Below, piece by piece: positions 1 through 11,990 of a stretch of DNA of 64,000 bases (its first letter is position 1; every line of letters starts with the position of its first letter). The notes beneath the pieces are model-generated. The model did not search any database. It was not told the origin of the DNA and worked only from the letters and a program-made list of their open reading frames with translations. The stretch covers positions 52,603,386-52,667,385 of the forward strand of contig CM049322.1 in assembly GCA_026874595.1 (NCBI GenBank). The letters run 5' to 3'. The position numbers were made by a program, and so were the translations under genes. This stretch comes from Sipunculus nudus (Eukaryota; Annelida; Sipuncula; Golfingiida; Sipunculidae).

Positions 1-527
1 CTGTTTCACTGCTGATGACAATAACAAATGATCGCTCCATTAACATTCGCAATAAAGAGTTCTAGGCAGGGCTGCGCTGTCTGCATACGGGTGAAGGCGG
101 TGTACAGGCGTTCTGCTAGGATTGGGCGTGGTAGCTGCTGCTCTGCTTGCTCGTCCGACTTCTCTTCTAAGACTCGGTGCATGGTGGTCTGGAGCTGACC
201 TTGGCTTGGAGTGGCATTCTCAATGTCTATCGCTTCTTTTTTCCATCAGTATCATCTACTTTCGCCTTTCAAGACCGGACCAACCATATGATTAATTCTG
301 TCCTACTTTATTGTTGCTGAGGGTGCTGGTGCGGATCCGACCGTGTCGGATTTTAACGTGACCAGCTAGGGCGCCGACTTCAATTTTCCGCTGCTGTTTT
401 CTTAGATGTTAATCTTTAAGCACGACACATCAGGACGAAATTGTGCAAAGTCCTGCTTTTGTTTTGTAATTGTCTATTTTCTGCTTTTCAATGAGACGCA
501 TGTTTAGATGTCCTTAATCTAAATATA
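1..527. other. No gene recognised
   Basis: The first half kilobase is less AT-rich than most of the window but has no long open frame and no protein family I recognise. It ends at a short tandem repeat. It could be the edge of an element that lies mostly outside the window. Confidence 0.4.
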
Positions 528-900
528 TTAAAACCGGTCTAGACTAGGATTTAAATAACCGAGTGTAGGATTTAACCGATATTAGAATATCCCCGGTAAC
601 TTAGAATCGGATTGAGATAACCGGGTATAGGATTAAATCGGTATCAGATTATCTCCGGTAATTTTGAATCGGATTTAGATAACAGAGCGAATACTTAAAT
701 CTCTTCCTATTAGCCCCTTAGAATCGGACTTAGAAAAACGGGTATATGATAACATTGATTTCATATTACCTGCGGTAATATAAAATTGGATTTAGATAAC
801 CGGGTATTAAATTAAATCGATTTCAGATTATCCTCGTAACTCAGAATCGGATTTAGATAACCGAGTGTAAGATTAAGTCGAGTGTAAACCTTTATCCGTA
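528..900. repeat. Degenerate ~62-bp tandem repeat, 5-6 units
   Basis: The phrase GAATCGGATTTAGATAACCG recurs with substitutions at about 604, 666, 721, 783 and 845. The spacing is 62, 55, 62 and 62 bases. Units share a core of a GGATTTAGATAACCG-like stretch followed by TTAAATCG and ATTATC plus CGGTAA. Divergence between units is moderate, so the array is old. No coding potential was seen. Confidence 0.7.
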
Positions 901-1019
901 ATCCTGTTACGGAAAATGATCATCTAATATTTTTTTGCACACAAAGCCCACGTGTGAAAGGTTTCACCATGTTGTATCATTGTGTCCAATGTCCAATAAC
1001 CTAGCGCGCAGATAAGCAT

Positions 1020-1440
1020 AACACAATGATTGTTCCGAGTTGCAGAGAAGTGCTAGTATATTGGATTGCACCACAAAATACATTTATTTGATTAAATAAG
1101 CATTGGAAGCAGCTGTCTGGCAGACAGAAACAGTATACGGCAGAGTTTAATGTGTATAAACCATCTGGTATTTAGCATAATACAAATTCAATCCCGGAGA
1201 CCTTACTTATCAGTATATTTAACGATAATCATCAATAAGATAGAGACACCACTGCTCCAAGGTTAAACATATTGATGAGTTAGAATACCAATGTATGTGG
1301 ACCTTGGCTGTTTGTCATCTCTCGCAGGGAGGGGCATGTGTTTATTTGTTATTCCCGGCATCCAAGGGATCTGGGAATCTATATTACTATTTCCCAGGGG
1401 GGGGGGGGGGGGCGGGGTTCTGGCTATTTTAATTTACAAT
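1020..1440. repeat. Dispersed repeat family, copy A
   Basis: Resembles the stretches at about 11.43-11.99 kb and 13.44-14.00 kb in the same order of short anchors. A GAGTTGCAG block is followed by an ACTGCTCCAAGGTTAAACAT block and then by a GGATCTGGG plus CAGGGAGG block near 1320-1400. The copy ends in a G homopolymer (about 1397-1412). The units are too diverged to define ends by eye and no coding frame is conserved. Probably a decayed non-autonomous mobile element. Confidence 0.5.
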
Positions 1441-2379
1441 ATTCACACTTAATATTAAAATACAGTGAGGACAAAAAAAAAAAAAACAGAAACAACACAA
1501 AAATGATAAATCAGAATACTCATTTGAAAGCTTTTTCTTCTGGATTTGTCACATAGCCTAATGTTAGACTCTATGACGAGTCTAACCAAAGAACTCTCTA
1601 TCGGCTCATCTAGATTAAATCACTGCAAACAAGAAGAGTCAATTAAAGTGTTTATTCTAACTGAATTCACCTCGTAACTCGTTAGCCTTTTTAAAGAAAC
1701 ACAAGTTATTAACTAATGAAACTTAGTGTTCCAAAATGCCCGTCCTTCCAATCTGCTGCATGTTGATGAATAAAAAACGTGCAAATCAGCGGTGTTGTTA
1801 ACATTACTAATGTGGTCATACTTGACAAATTTATATAACATATATCATTAATAACATGCCAATGTCGTTTAGGAAATAAAAGTAGAAAATGTTAATCTCA
1901 GTGAGTTAAAGAAAACCACTTATTTCAACAGATTACATGATTGGGGGAAAGCCACAAGGGGTTAGGCCTGCGCATTTCACGGCGGAATGCCAGCGCGGTC
2001 TATTGTTACTGGGGTTTTTAAAAGGATTAAGGGCCGTTACTCACCATCTACGCCAAAACTTGATATAACTTTGATGTAATAACATCATCACACAGTTGTG
2101 AATGAATTTACTTAATCTACATTGTTTCATGCATTTATATATTTGGTTCACCTTGTTAAGTCGTTCTTTGAATATTGTTTTATTTTACATACCAGTTAAA
2201 TCACTTTTGTTGAGTGAAGGTATCAATTCACCCGTCCATGTGATTCAAAGGATATACGTCTTCAGTCCCTTTACATTAATGCACACACTAATTCCCATAT
2301 TAAAGTGTTTTATCGTTATAAAAGTTGGTCTTAATTCAAATAGGTTTTTGTCACAGTTTTATTATCGACAGGACAGATG

Positions 2380-2443
2380 ACAGTTAGAATGGATAACAGT
2401 TAGAATGGATAACAGTTTGAATGGATAACAGTTAGAATGGATA
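2380..2443. repeat. 16-bp x 4 tandem repeat
   Basis: Four adjacent copies of a 16-base unit (CAGTTAGAATGGATAA) with a single A-to-T change in the third copy. The near identity of the copies suggests recent slippage. Confidence 0.85.
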
Positions 2444-2780
2444 AGAGAATCATTGAAGGTTTTATTGACGTTTTCGGGACATGTCAATATAACATAGACA
2501 TATGTATATGCAATTTTTATAATACCCTTTTAAAAAAACTAGTTATCACTCACGCTGACCTATGAAAAATATTAAACATTTTACTAAACTCTGCATCAGT
2601 GTTTCCCTTGTTACGAGAGACTGTGTAAATATTTTAAATATGTTACTAATACTATATAATATGTAATATATATAATTATAAAACAATTATAAAATATATA
2701 ATATTTGGCAGTTTTGAAATATGTACAGATCTCGCTTTTAAGGCTCAGTTCCAAGGTTCACTGAGGTTTTATTTATTCTT

Positions 2781-3017
2781 TGGGAGCGGACAGTCGAGTG
2801 GTAAAACACTCGATTCTCTCCGCTGAAAACCCGTGTTCGGTCAATGGGAGGCTATGAGAGTCGGCTGTAGTTGGCCCCTCAAAAGTCGATTTTTTTTTCA
2901 GGTTCTCCGGTTTCCTCCATCTCCAGAGACTACATAACGCTAACATACGAGCCATGGAGAGTGCTTCCTATAAGTTATTACAGCTAGTTGTACAATCCAT
3001 GTTAAATAAATAAAGTT
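2781..3017 (+). mobile_element. tRNA-derived SINE (putative)
   Basis: The left part (about 2785-2850) looks like a degenerate tRNA: an A-box-like GTGGTAAAACACTCG, an anticodon-arm-like stem, and a B-box-like GTTCGGTCAAT about 40 bases on. It is followed by a non-tRNA body containing TCTCCGGTTTCCTCCATC, a block I recall from SINEs of many marine invertebrates (recalled, not searched). The right end is A/T-rich with AATAAATAAAG at about 3006-3016. No flanking target duplication was established. Transcription would be by RNA polymerase III from the internal boxes. Confidence 0.5.
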
Positions 3018-4543
3018 TATAACTAAGTATTCATTCTACGAAAATAAAACAAGCACCTTATTAACCTACATTTTTCTACTGATGATAGAGAAAGGGTGAT
3101 TGGGTTTAAAGCAATAGACAGTTGATTGGTTTCAGGTAGCTTACTATTTATTCCGATATATGACATGTGTAAGTTACAAAGTGATTCCTACGAAATTGTA
3201 GCTTGTAGAATGCTTTAAATCAGAGGTAAAAACCAGCGAGCAGGCGAAATTGAGGATTACTGACAAACAGACATACATACTGACAAAGATGAGACTAGAT
3301 GACCAAACGAAGTTATTAAAAAGACACAGAGGAAGAAAATGCGTCAGTTATTAAAGATAGGACAAATACAGACAAAATTAAAATGAAAATTATATCACCC
3401 TTGTGCATATCCCGTAGCGACAAGTGGGTTGGGGAATTTATGCAAGTCCCATGTTATTTAACCGTTCAAGGGATGTCAGGATGAGGCTACTGAAAAACAT
3501 GATGATAAAGGCTTTTCAGTCAGCAATGTATGATAAGACGAGAGAGTGAAGATGATGATGATGTTGATGATGGTGCAAGAACTAGGAGGAGAAAGGACTG
3601 TACAATGATGTGAAAATAGAAATAAACTAGAGAAGTACAAAGACAAAAGGGCTGGTAATATATCTCCCCTTTTTTTCCATCTTTGGCTGGTAACCTGGAA
3701 ACTTCACAATGGCGAGTGTACCAATCAGTCCAATCCATCCCAGCTTATGCTTTTTGGAATCGTGAAATTTAACGAGTTCCAATTAAGAAGGATTTGCACG
3801 TGCCTGCAAACGAGAATCACATATAAACATGAGTCGCATAACAGACACATAAATACCTACGCCCACACATTCACATGCGATGGACGTTTCTACGCGACGC
3901 TGAAAGAATGCTGCCTACAAATATTTGACTCAAGCATATTCCATGGATCCTTTTGTCACCATAGAAGTAGTAGTCATCCGAAGAGTTTCGGACCACTCAG
4001 TTAGGAGGTTGAATGGTATTATATCCTCCCTTTTCACATAAACGCCATATACCGGCGAGCTGTGGCGATCCCACTCCGGTTGAAATTAGTTGTCGTATCA
4101 GCGAGTGGCTGTGCATAAGATTATCTATTGCATGCATGAACAAACTGGCAAGGGCAGTGAAAAGAACATAAAGATATCTAAAGTATTTTTGATAAATTAA
4201 GCTGGTGTGAATTTCACAAACACGTAAGTAAGTTGCTATGCATTAGAATATCCAAAGTATGTATGATGAAATAAGCTGGCATGAAAATCACAAGCAAGTA
4301 CACTAATTCTGTCCTCTTCTTACCAATTTCATTAATTCTTGAAAAATATATGTCGGATAGAGGTTATGTTTTCATACTGTTTTCGTGCTGAGATAATGTT
4401 TTCTATATATTAGTATAAAGATAATAGCTTATATCCACATTTTGCATCTTCAAACAAAAAAAGCATATTAAAATCTGGATTCTTTAATCTTTGATTGACT
4501 GGAACAACAAGTATAGTCCATGAGGATACATTACCAAATATAT
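3018..4543. other. No gene recognised
   Basis: AT-rich sequence downstream of the SINE. Open frames here are short and show no family signature or convincing exon boundaries. Confidence 0.4.
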
Positions 4544-4549
4544 TTTATT
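4544..4549 (-). promoter_or_regulatory. Poly(A) signal of the LicD-like gene
   Basis: TTTATT on the plus strand reads AATAAA on the minus strand, about 75 bases past the stop codon of the LicD-like gene. That is a normal distance for cleavage and polyadenylation. Confidence 0.55.
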
Positions 4550-4623
4550 ACCGTTCCCGTGTTTGTTATTTTGAATAGGGAACCAATGATTGGTGCCATT
4601 TTAAAACAAACTACAGTCTAGCA

Positions 4624-5514
4624 TTAACACAGTATATCTAACGTCTGCTTTTCAATGACTTTACCTTTGTACACGAGGGTCTCTACGCTGGTCCATTTAG
4701 TATGAACCCGGCGTACGAACGGGAAATAATTTTCAAGTACTTGGCATGGGACTGTATGCGCATCACCAACTAACTCCTCATCCTGGTGACTCCAAAATCG
4801 GGATACACACTGCGTCAAATTATTATCGGACAACAATATTGCATGGGGATTACACGGGCAGTTTAGTTCTAAATCTGCGAACCGTCGCTTCTGTAGCGGG
4901 AACACGTACTTAGTCGTTAGATATATATCACCTCCGTTATATGACCAATCGAGAAGCCTCTCACCTTCTTCTTTGTAAAGCCATATGTCAAGATTTGGAT
5001 AGTTCCAAGGGACATCCATACCACGTGGTTTACGGGAGTGATTGGAATATAATTTCCATTGAGATCGTTCGTTCGTCCAGTACAGAATATATGCAGGTTT
5101 TAGAAGGTCCAGTGCTTGTATTATTTTCTCCTTTTCCTGCCATGAGACCATAATATCAATATCATCGTCCCAGGGGATAGGACCGTGATGCCTGATAGCG
5201 CCAATCAACGTGCCCGCATATAGAAAGTATGTTAAATTATGTCTGTCCATGGTTCTCGAGAAAACTGAGAGAAGATCAATAACACCCTGGAAATCCTCCT
5301 CTGATATACCACGTTTAAACATGGATAAATGTTTTGGAAGGTTTCTGGAAGTAAAGTTTATTTGGTGCCACAGCTCAGAATATTGCATATGTATGTTTTT
5401 ACTCCGGCAGATCCTTTCATTTTTTAAGATAATAATTAATAACACTAGAGGCAATAAAATAATGAAAAGCCTTTGCTTCTTGTTTCTGCATAGACACACT
5501 TGGAAAAACCGCAT
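4624..5514 (-). CDS. LicD/fukutin-family type II membrane protein
   Basis: A 296-residue protein from the ATG at 5514. A short basic cytosolic N-terminus is followed by one hydrophobic span at residues 16-31 (LFIILLPLVLLIIILK), typical of a type II Golgi protein. The luminal part has the LicD-family nucleotidyltransferase signature: a GTLIGAIRHHG stretch (about 101-111), then WDDDIDIMV (115-123), whose aspartates would bind metal, and a later NLDIWLY. The family includes bacterial LicD (phosphocholine transfer) and animal fukutin/FKRP (ribitol-phosphate transfer); substrate cannot be assigned. The frame stays open upstream to a good acceptor (TTTAATCTTGCAG, exon from 5613), so the 5' UTR is probably spliced and the coding part is in one exon. 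No disabling change is visible. Confidence 0.85.
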   Translation of the reverse strand: MRFFQVCLCRNKKQRLFIILLPLVLLIIILKNERICRSKNIHMQYSELWHQINFTSRNLPKHLSMFKRGISEEDFQGVIDLLSVFSRTMDRHNLTYFLYAGTLIGAIRHHGPIPWDDDIDIMVSWQEKEKIIQALDLLKPAYILYWTNERSQWKLYSNHSRKPRGMDVPWNYPNLDIWLYKEEGERLLDWSYNGGDIYLTTKYVFPLQKRRFADLELNCPCNPHAILLSDNNLTQCVSRFWSHQDEELVGDAHTVPCQVLENYFPFVRRVHTKWTSVETLVYKGKVIEKQTLDILC

Positions 5515-5613
5515 GTTAAAATTGTTAATTTCAGAATGATTCGTAATAGTATTCAGGCCAGTTTTCTCTTTTTGGATTCTTCTTCTAGATGAATTTTCTT
5601 TGTTTCTCTTGCC

Positions 5614-6750
5614 CTGCAAGATTAAATTCGGAATCTGGTTTATATGGCTTTAAACAGTAATGCGACATATAAAATTGTGAAAAGAAAAAAAAGATGCCTA
5701 TACAAATCGTGCACTGAAGGTCATGATGGTGTTTTTGCAGGTTATTTTTAATATTCTGTTTTAATATTTAAAGATTCATATTTCATTTTTAAATCAGATA
5801 TATATTACTCACTAGGGACTAGTTAAATAATAGGTTTATGACATGGATGCAAAGTACAAATTATCAATCACATGTAAATATAAAAGAAAATAAGCCTGTA
5901 ACCTATTCTTATTTACTTTAAACCTATGAAGCTACTACAATGAAACGAATATTTCTCCGCAAAATCACTGAGCCCTACTTTTTCATTTTTCAATCAGGAA
6001 CATTGAGTTACTCTAGCTCATATTTAGCTTTCCAATATTGTGTCTTTAGTATTCTAGGGGAAGCCAGATACAACAGATCACTTAATTAAGTCCTTAAGTT
6101 ACGCATTTTAAATACAGTATTTATTTTGCTGAATGGGCGACTAGGAGAATTTAGAAAAGGATTAATATCAGAGCAGCAATGTCAAGGGGAGAGGGTACAT
6201 CCACCCATAGTTTAGAGTTTTTATGAATATTTTATGAAGAATCGGTATTAAGCTTGTACTTTTGTATATTTTCTAGATTTCCCGATGAAAATGGGAGCGT
6301 CCTGCTCTATAACCAATTAGCATCTGTCCAGGTGCATCAAGGAGAAACGGGGACACGTCGGACCAAGTGTGGCCATTTTTAGGTGTGACCATGTTAATAG
6401 GGTGTTTCGTCAAGTTGCTGCCCATTTGTTATATAAACATAAGCAATTATATTATCACCCAAGCTCGCCTTAGGATAGCAAAATTCGAAGATGAGATAAC
6501 TGTTCTACCTCAGATATAACAGTTTTGTTTAACCATCATTCCGGGTGCGATCGTCCTTTACATTTCATAGGTAAGGTTATGGCTTTGTACTTAGCACTTT
6601 AAATGTTACGTGGCATTGTGAAGATAATTCCTCTAATTTTGAATGGTCACTATTGACAGATTGGGCCGAGGCCAATAGTGATTAAATCAGAGTGCGTCTT
6701 CAGCGTACATGTGAAATGTAATAACATTTGATAGATCATTAACATAAACT
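5614..6750. other. Upstream region of the LicD-like gene; no gene seen
   Basis: AT-rich and without a recognisable coding exon. The 5' UTR exon and promoter of the LicD-like gene presumably lie here or further out, but no site can be named. Confidence 0.3.
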
Positions 6751-6753
6751 ATG

Positions 6754-6836
6754 CAGTGGCGTATCCAGGATTTGAAAATGGAGGGGGCGCAGCCCTAAAG
6801 TCGGGAAAGGGGGCTGTTCTGCGTCTTTTAGACATG

Positions 6837-6884
<48 letters not shown>
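6754..6884. mobile_element. hAT-like terminus plus TA microsatellite
   Basis: CAGTGGCGTATCCAGG at 6754 followed by a G-rich stretch resembles a terminal inverted repeat of hAT-type elements, and matches the motif CAGAGGCGGATCCAGG at 21006 in 13 of 16 positions. It runs into a (TA)n tract at 6839-6884. The opposite terminus was not found. Confidence 0.4.
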
Positions 6885-6891
<7 letters not shown>

Positions 6892-7496
6892 TCATTTTTT
6901 TAATTAAATTGATATTCCACAAAGCCCTATCGGTAGGAAGCAAGCATTTTTAAACTTATTTGAAAAAATTGATAAATTGTCTCCTACTAAACATATCAAA
7001 TATTGTTAGTTCGTGCATAATTATTATGATTATTATATGTAATTTTGCAAGGTATCCAGTTCAAATTGTTTATTATGTTTACCGTGGGACCCTCATCTAT
7101 ATATAATGCATTATTTGAACAACAGAAAAATACATGCAATCAATAAGTGTAGTGTTGTAACTTAATTGTAATTTTTAAGTAGAAGATGGTCAGCACATGT
7201 AAAGGAACTGAAATGGATTAACTATTATATGTCACTGAATCTGTCAAAGGTTACTACATCTATTTTTTATGTAGAGCTTCTGATAATGAATTCCATAATA
7301 TAGGTTTTCGTAGATAAATTATTTTTGCAGCAATTAAGTTCGAACTATAGCCAGTTGGAGTTAAAAAGAAATAAAGATAGTCTGACCTGAGGTAATTGAA
7401 GTACATAAACACAAGAAATATTCGAAGTGAAAAATACTCATTGACTGTTATTTGCATACCATTTTCATTACAATAAAAAAACATACCATTTAATAT

Positions 7497-7740
7497 TATT
7501 ATTAAAAATGCAGCTTTCAGACATAAAACCAGGCCATCTAGCTCCAGTGACAGTAGCTGGGTATTTAGAGGTCATTTTAATTACCCTAGAACCAAGAAAC
7601 CGGAAGCTTTCATAAAGTCTCTTGGTGTATTCCAGTGTAAATTTTAAAAATGAGGCATAGCAAGCGTCTAGTGGAAGTACAAATAGCTTGCATGGATTGT
7701 TAACCAGTTTTTTGCCATCCACCATCATGTTACAGAACAA
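7497..7740 (-). other. Unidentified open frame, possible transposase remnant
   Basis: An open minus frame of about 80 residues contains a TGARWPGFM stretch. It vaguely recalls the conserved TRW motif of hAT transposases. It lies 0.7 kb from a hAT-like terminus, which makes a decayed element plausible. No splice sites or start fix it as a gene. Confidence 0.2.
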
Positions 7741-10070
7741 TCACAGGGTTTGGAGACTTCACTTCTGCACACAAACAAAATAGAACAGAGAGATAGAAAA
7801 AAAATTAGAGAAATGTGTAAGTATATAATCCCTTTACTGTTTAGATTTATTTTAGAAATTTTCAAAGTCTGACACTCTTTACATTTTCATTACAGACAAT
7901 ATCTTGCTAAGCTTTTGTTCTTTCTTCACAAAATTTCAACAAACACAACAAAACTAGTTTCTCTTTTGGTCAATAGGTACCTTTAGAACTGATAATAAAT
8001 ATACATTGTTATATCAGATACGTATATATCTTTATTTACATAACAGACAAGATCTTTCTTGTTTTTCTTTTTTCTTTCCCATATGGGGATAACATTACCA
8101 CAACCATGCACAGAAAAAAAATATTTATTTATGAAATTCCCATTTGCTGCTATTTAAAGAGAAGGCCCCTGTGTCACACATGTCAAAGACCTTAGATACG
8201 TCAATGCAAACAAGTGTTGTATCCATACCCTGATCATATCCCCTATACATAACTAGGGCAAGTTAAATTAGCTGATATAATGGATTATTATTTTCTTACA
8301 TAATAAGAAATATATGTTAGTTCAGGGCTTAAACAGTCCATCAAGGTGACACCGACGTATTCAGTAAAAAACAAGAACTGGCAAGTCCCCTTTAGCCGTC
8401 ATGATACTATTTCATATTTTGAACAGAAGAGTTTTATAAAGAGTCATGATTTTTTGTTAAATCAGAAAATTAAACGGAAAAGAAGAATGCATTCAGACAG
8501 ATTAAACATTGTAAGGGCGGTGTCTTTTTCTTATTAAATATTAACATGAGTCTTCCATCTAAATATGAGCAGCACTTTTATTTTTATTTTCAATAAAATA
8601 TAGCTTTCCGAATAAAATTCATATGGTAACCAAACCATTGCCAAGAATTGTACAGTGTACCTGTATAATTGTTTATAGGTAAAGTGTCAATGTAGGTTAA
8701 TTCGTGTCATGTCAATGTCTCTCTCCCATGAATAATTGATGAATAATTGTATGCATAAAGCAGCATTTATCAAGCAGCATAAATAAAGATAGTCTGAGAG
8801 AAAACTCTCTTTCATTCGATTAAGTACGATCTGTCAGATAAATATAGAGAGAAATCAAGACGTACTGAGTTAATATGGTAAGGAGGGAGTATTCATACTA
8901 CTATCAGGAGTTTGTGAAAGGAACCTTGAAAAGCGTTTAACTGAATATTTGTCCCTTCAGAATGATATTTATCCGTTCAATGCTTAAATATCATGACATA
9001 CATAGAGCTGCGTCTCAGTAAAATTTAACAAGACAAGTTAAATATAGGAAGGGGAATCAAGCCGTATGTGACTGTAACCAACTGTACCATGCTGAGAGTT
9101 AAGAGCACTGTATTTGACTCTTATCGCATTACAAGGTAGGTACTCTGAATGTGCTTAACCTTCAGTAATGACTTGAATATACAAAGATATCTAAATCCTT
9201 ATTTAAGATGTAAATACTCGTAAAAGCTATTTAAAATGTAACACGTTGAACAGGGCATTCGTCACATTCAATAAGCACTTTTTACATATCCTGGAAACGT
9301 CTTTCCTTAACGCTAAATAAATATTATCATCTTACCGCAGAGATCTCTTGGTCCATCATGTAATAAAGGATATTGTTTACGATGCACATTTATACGGCTA
9401 CCTGATAGTTTGTTTCCTTTTGTTTAATAATATCGCCAGCATCTTAATAATAAAAGTGTCTCCTATATCTAAGAAGTTGATGTATTTAAATAAATGATTT
9501 TACTTACCGTTTACGGCTCGGTTGAAGGCGGCTGTTCTATCGTATTGCTCACGGAAGTCTTGGAATAGTCTCATTTCATCATGGTTGTTATATTATGGAG
9601 ACATTACACTCAACAGTTACGTGCTAGCATATCTCATTCAATCAAAAATATTGAATAAGCGAAAAAGCCATCTGTTACGTAAAAAGTTCCCCTGGGGTTT
9701 CATTGATTGCAAAGCTGTACAGGCGAAGCAACCGTGGCAGACGGTTTATCCACAATTGTTTAATAAGGGTTGTTCATGGAATTATCAATAATCACAAAAA
9801 AATCTAGAAAAAAAGTACAAATTTCTTTTAAACGCAGTGTAGTTTCAATAAAACATTGTAATTTGTCAATTGATATATTTCCCCACAAGTATTCCAAATA
9901 ATTCATATATGCACATTGAGATTTGGTTAAATGTTTACCAATTCGAAAATTGGATTCAAAATATGTATATTCGTCCTACATCCAAAAGAATACAAGTCCA
10001 ATTCAAATTTCTACGTCTAACGATATAAGATAAAAGGAGCGTTCATATTCATTTATGCGTCAGCATATGA
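7741..10070. other. No gene recognised
   Basis: AT-rich sequence with only short frames on either strand and no family signature. The 89-residue frame near 9522-9791 has no recognisable features. Confidence 0.35.
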
Positions 10071-10758
10071 CTTCTCAGTTGCCTAGCTGCCGGTCAGCTT
10101 CTATGATTTAATAGTTGCCTAGTTGGGGGTCAGGTTCTATGATTTCACAGTTGCCTAGCTGCTGGTCAGGTTTTATGATTTCACAGTTACCTAGCTGCGG
10201 GTCAGGTTCTAAGATTTAACTGTTGCCTAGTTGCGGGTCAGGTTCTATGATTTCACGGTTGCCTATCTGCGGGTCAGGTTCTATGATTTCACAGTTGCCT
10301 TGTTGCGGATCAGAATCTATGATTTTACAGTTGCCTAGCTGTGGGTCAAGTTCTATGATTTCACAGTTGCCTAGCTGCTGTCAAAGTTCTATTATTTCAC
10401 AGTTGCCTAGCTGCGGGTCAGGTTCTATGATTTCACAGTTGCCTTGCTGCCGGTCAGCTTCAATGATTTCACAGTTGCCTAGTTGCGGGTCAGAATCTAT
10501 GATTTCACAGTTGCCTAGCTGCGGGTCAAATTGAATGATTAAGCAGTTGCCTAGTTGCGGTTCAGGTTCTATGATTTCATAGTTGCCTAGCTGCGGGTGA
10601 GGTTCTATGATTTAGCAGCTGCCTAACTGCGGGTCAGGTTTTTGATGATTTCACAGTTGCCTAGTTGCGGATCAGGTTCTATTATTTCACAGTTGCCTAG
10701 CTGCGGGTCAGGTTCTATGATTTCACAGTTGCCTAGCTGCGGGACAGGTTTTATGATT
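10071..10758. repeat. 36-bp minisatellite, 19 units
   Basis: Nineteen consecutive units of a 36-base motif (the core GTTGCCTAGCTGCGGGTCAG followed by GTTCTATGATTTCACA). Most units are exactly 36 bases; one near 10635 carries a two-base insertion and one near 10380 has internal changes. Since 36 is a multiple of three, a middle part stays open as a 12-residue protein repeat (MISQLPSCGSGS-like). Stops at both ends, no start context and no splice sites argue against a gene. Substitutions are spread across units, suggesting an array that has expanded and then aged. Confidence 0.9.
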
Positions 10759-11429
10759 ATACTAGCTTTCTATAATTACGTGGTCATCGAAATTAACATG
10801 AATCGTCTTATAATTAAATAATGCATCAGGCGACCGCTGTCCCATTATTGGCAAGACCACGATAGAATAGCGTCCGTAAGGTTTCCCTGTGTCTCTGACG
10901 CATACTCCCGCGATCCCGAAAGCCCTGAATCTTGATATTCAGTTGATGCTGTAGGTGCATGCGTCATTATTTTTTTCTTGTTGTTTAGCAGTTAAAATAT
11001 AGAACTCTGTTATACAAACATGTATACAGTCTTGTATTTAATCGTTTGTAAACATATAGCTTGCTGGCAATGATAATTAAATTTCACATGACATTTTTTT
11101 GGCATTCTTAAAAGTTTGTAACACAAGTTCACAGCATAATCAGATAAGGGTAAAGAAACGTTAGGCCGTTTGCAAGAGCATCTTTTATTGAATAGGAAAA
11201 ATGGACACATCAGCAAATATAAATTCCCTTTGCGCCAAAACCGAGGATGCAATTTTTGAGGAGATCTGTTAAGCAAGCATTTGAAAACAAAACTACATTT
11301 AAATGCCTGACATCTGCCATTTCGGGTTTCTAATGTGTTGCATGTGGAAGTGAAAAGAAATAAATTAAACGCATAGGCTCTCCCCCTCTCTAATGGAGGC
11401 GAATGATGGAATACTCTCGTTGTTACATT

Positions 11430-11990
11430 AGTTATGTTTGCACAACTGTGGTGACTGCTTAATTTGGTCGATGTATCTCTGTGATAGGTTTCATATAAAT
11501 TACCCATCTAGGGGTCATCAACCGGTGATGTTCGGGTGCAGACAGGTCTTGCTAATTCGTGAGGTGACAAAGCGTTTAGATAAACATAACGCCGTGGTTG
11601 TTCCGTCCGAGTTGCAGTGAAGTGTTAACGTATCAAATTGAATCACAGCAAATATAACTTAAACAAGTAGCATTCGTGAAAAATCAATATTTGTCAAAGT
11701 GGAATGATCGCGAAACATCTGGCACTTAACTTAGAAAGAATTGATACCGGAGGCCTCCCCTAGTATTCCACGTTTTTTTTTTATTTTTCAATAATACACA
11801 GACACGACTGCTCCGAGGTCAAACATTCTGAAGTCATGAGTAAATATATCAATATATATATTCAATATTTAAATGGTACAAAATCTAGATGCTGACGCAA
11901 ATGCCACGATGACATTATCATATGTACGTTTCTAGTTTATACGTGTATCCACCGTTAATATTCATACAGGTGTGTGGAAATGCTCTGGCT
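11430..11990. repeat. Dispersed repeat family, copy B
   Basis: Shares ordered anchors with the copies at about 1.02-1.44 kb and 13.44-14.00 kb: GAGTTGCAG followed by AGTGTTA, CACGACTGCTCCGAGGTCAAACAT, then GCTGACGCAAATGCCACGATGA. The block GCACAACTGTGGTGACTGCTTAATTTG near 11438 recurs as CACAACTGTGATGACCGCTGAATTTG near 14750. Spacing varies, so copies carry indels. No common protein frame. Confidence 0.5.

Noticed and set aside
4941..5539. Plus-strand frames inside the LicD-like gene
   Set aside because: They are shadows of the minus-strand coding sequence, which carries the family motifs.
10223..10534. Repeat protein of 12-residue units
   Set aside because: The frame is a by-product of a 36-base minisatellite; neighbouring units contain stops in the same frame and there is no start context or splice site.
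10071..10758. CRISPR-like array
   Set aside because: Units follow each other with no spacers and the genome is clearly animal; it is a minisatellite.
11010..11507. A 165-codon minus-strand frame
   Set aside because: No domain, signal, membrane span or composition that looks coding, and it overlaps a copy of the dispersed repeat.
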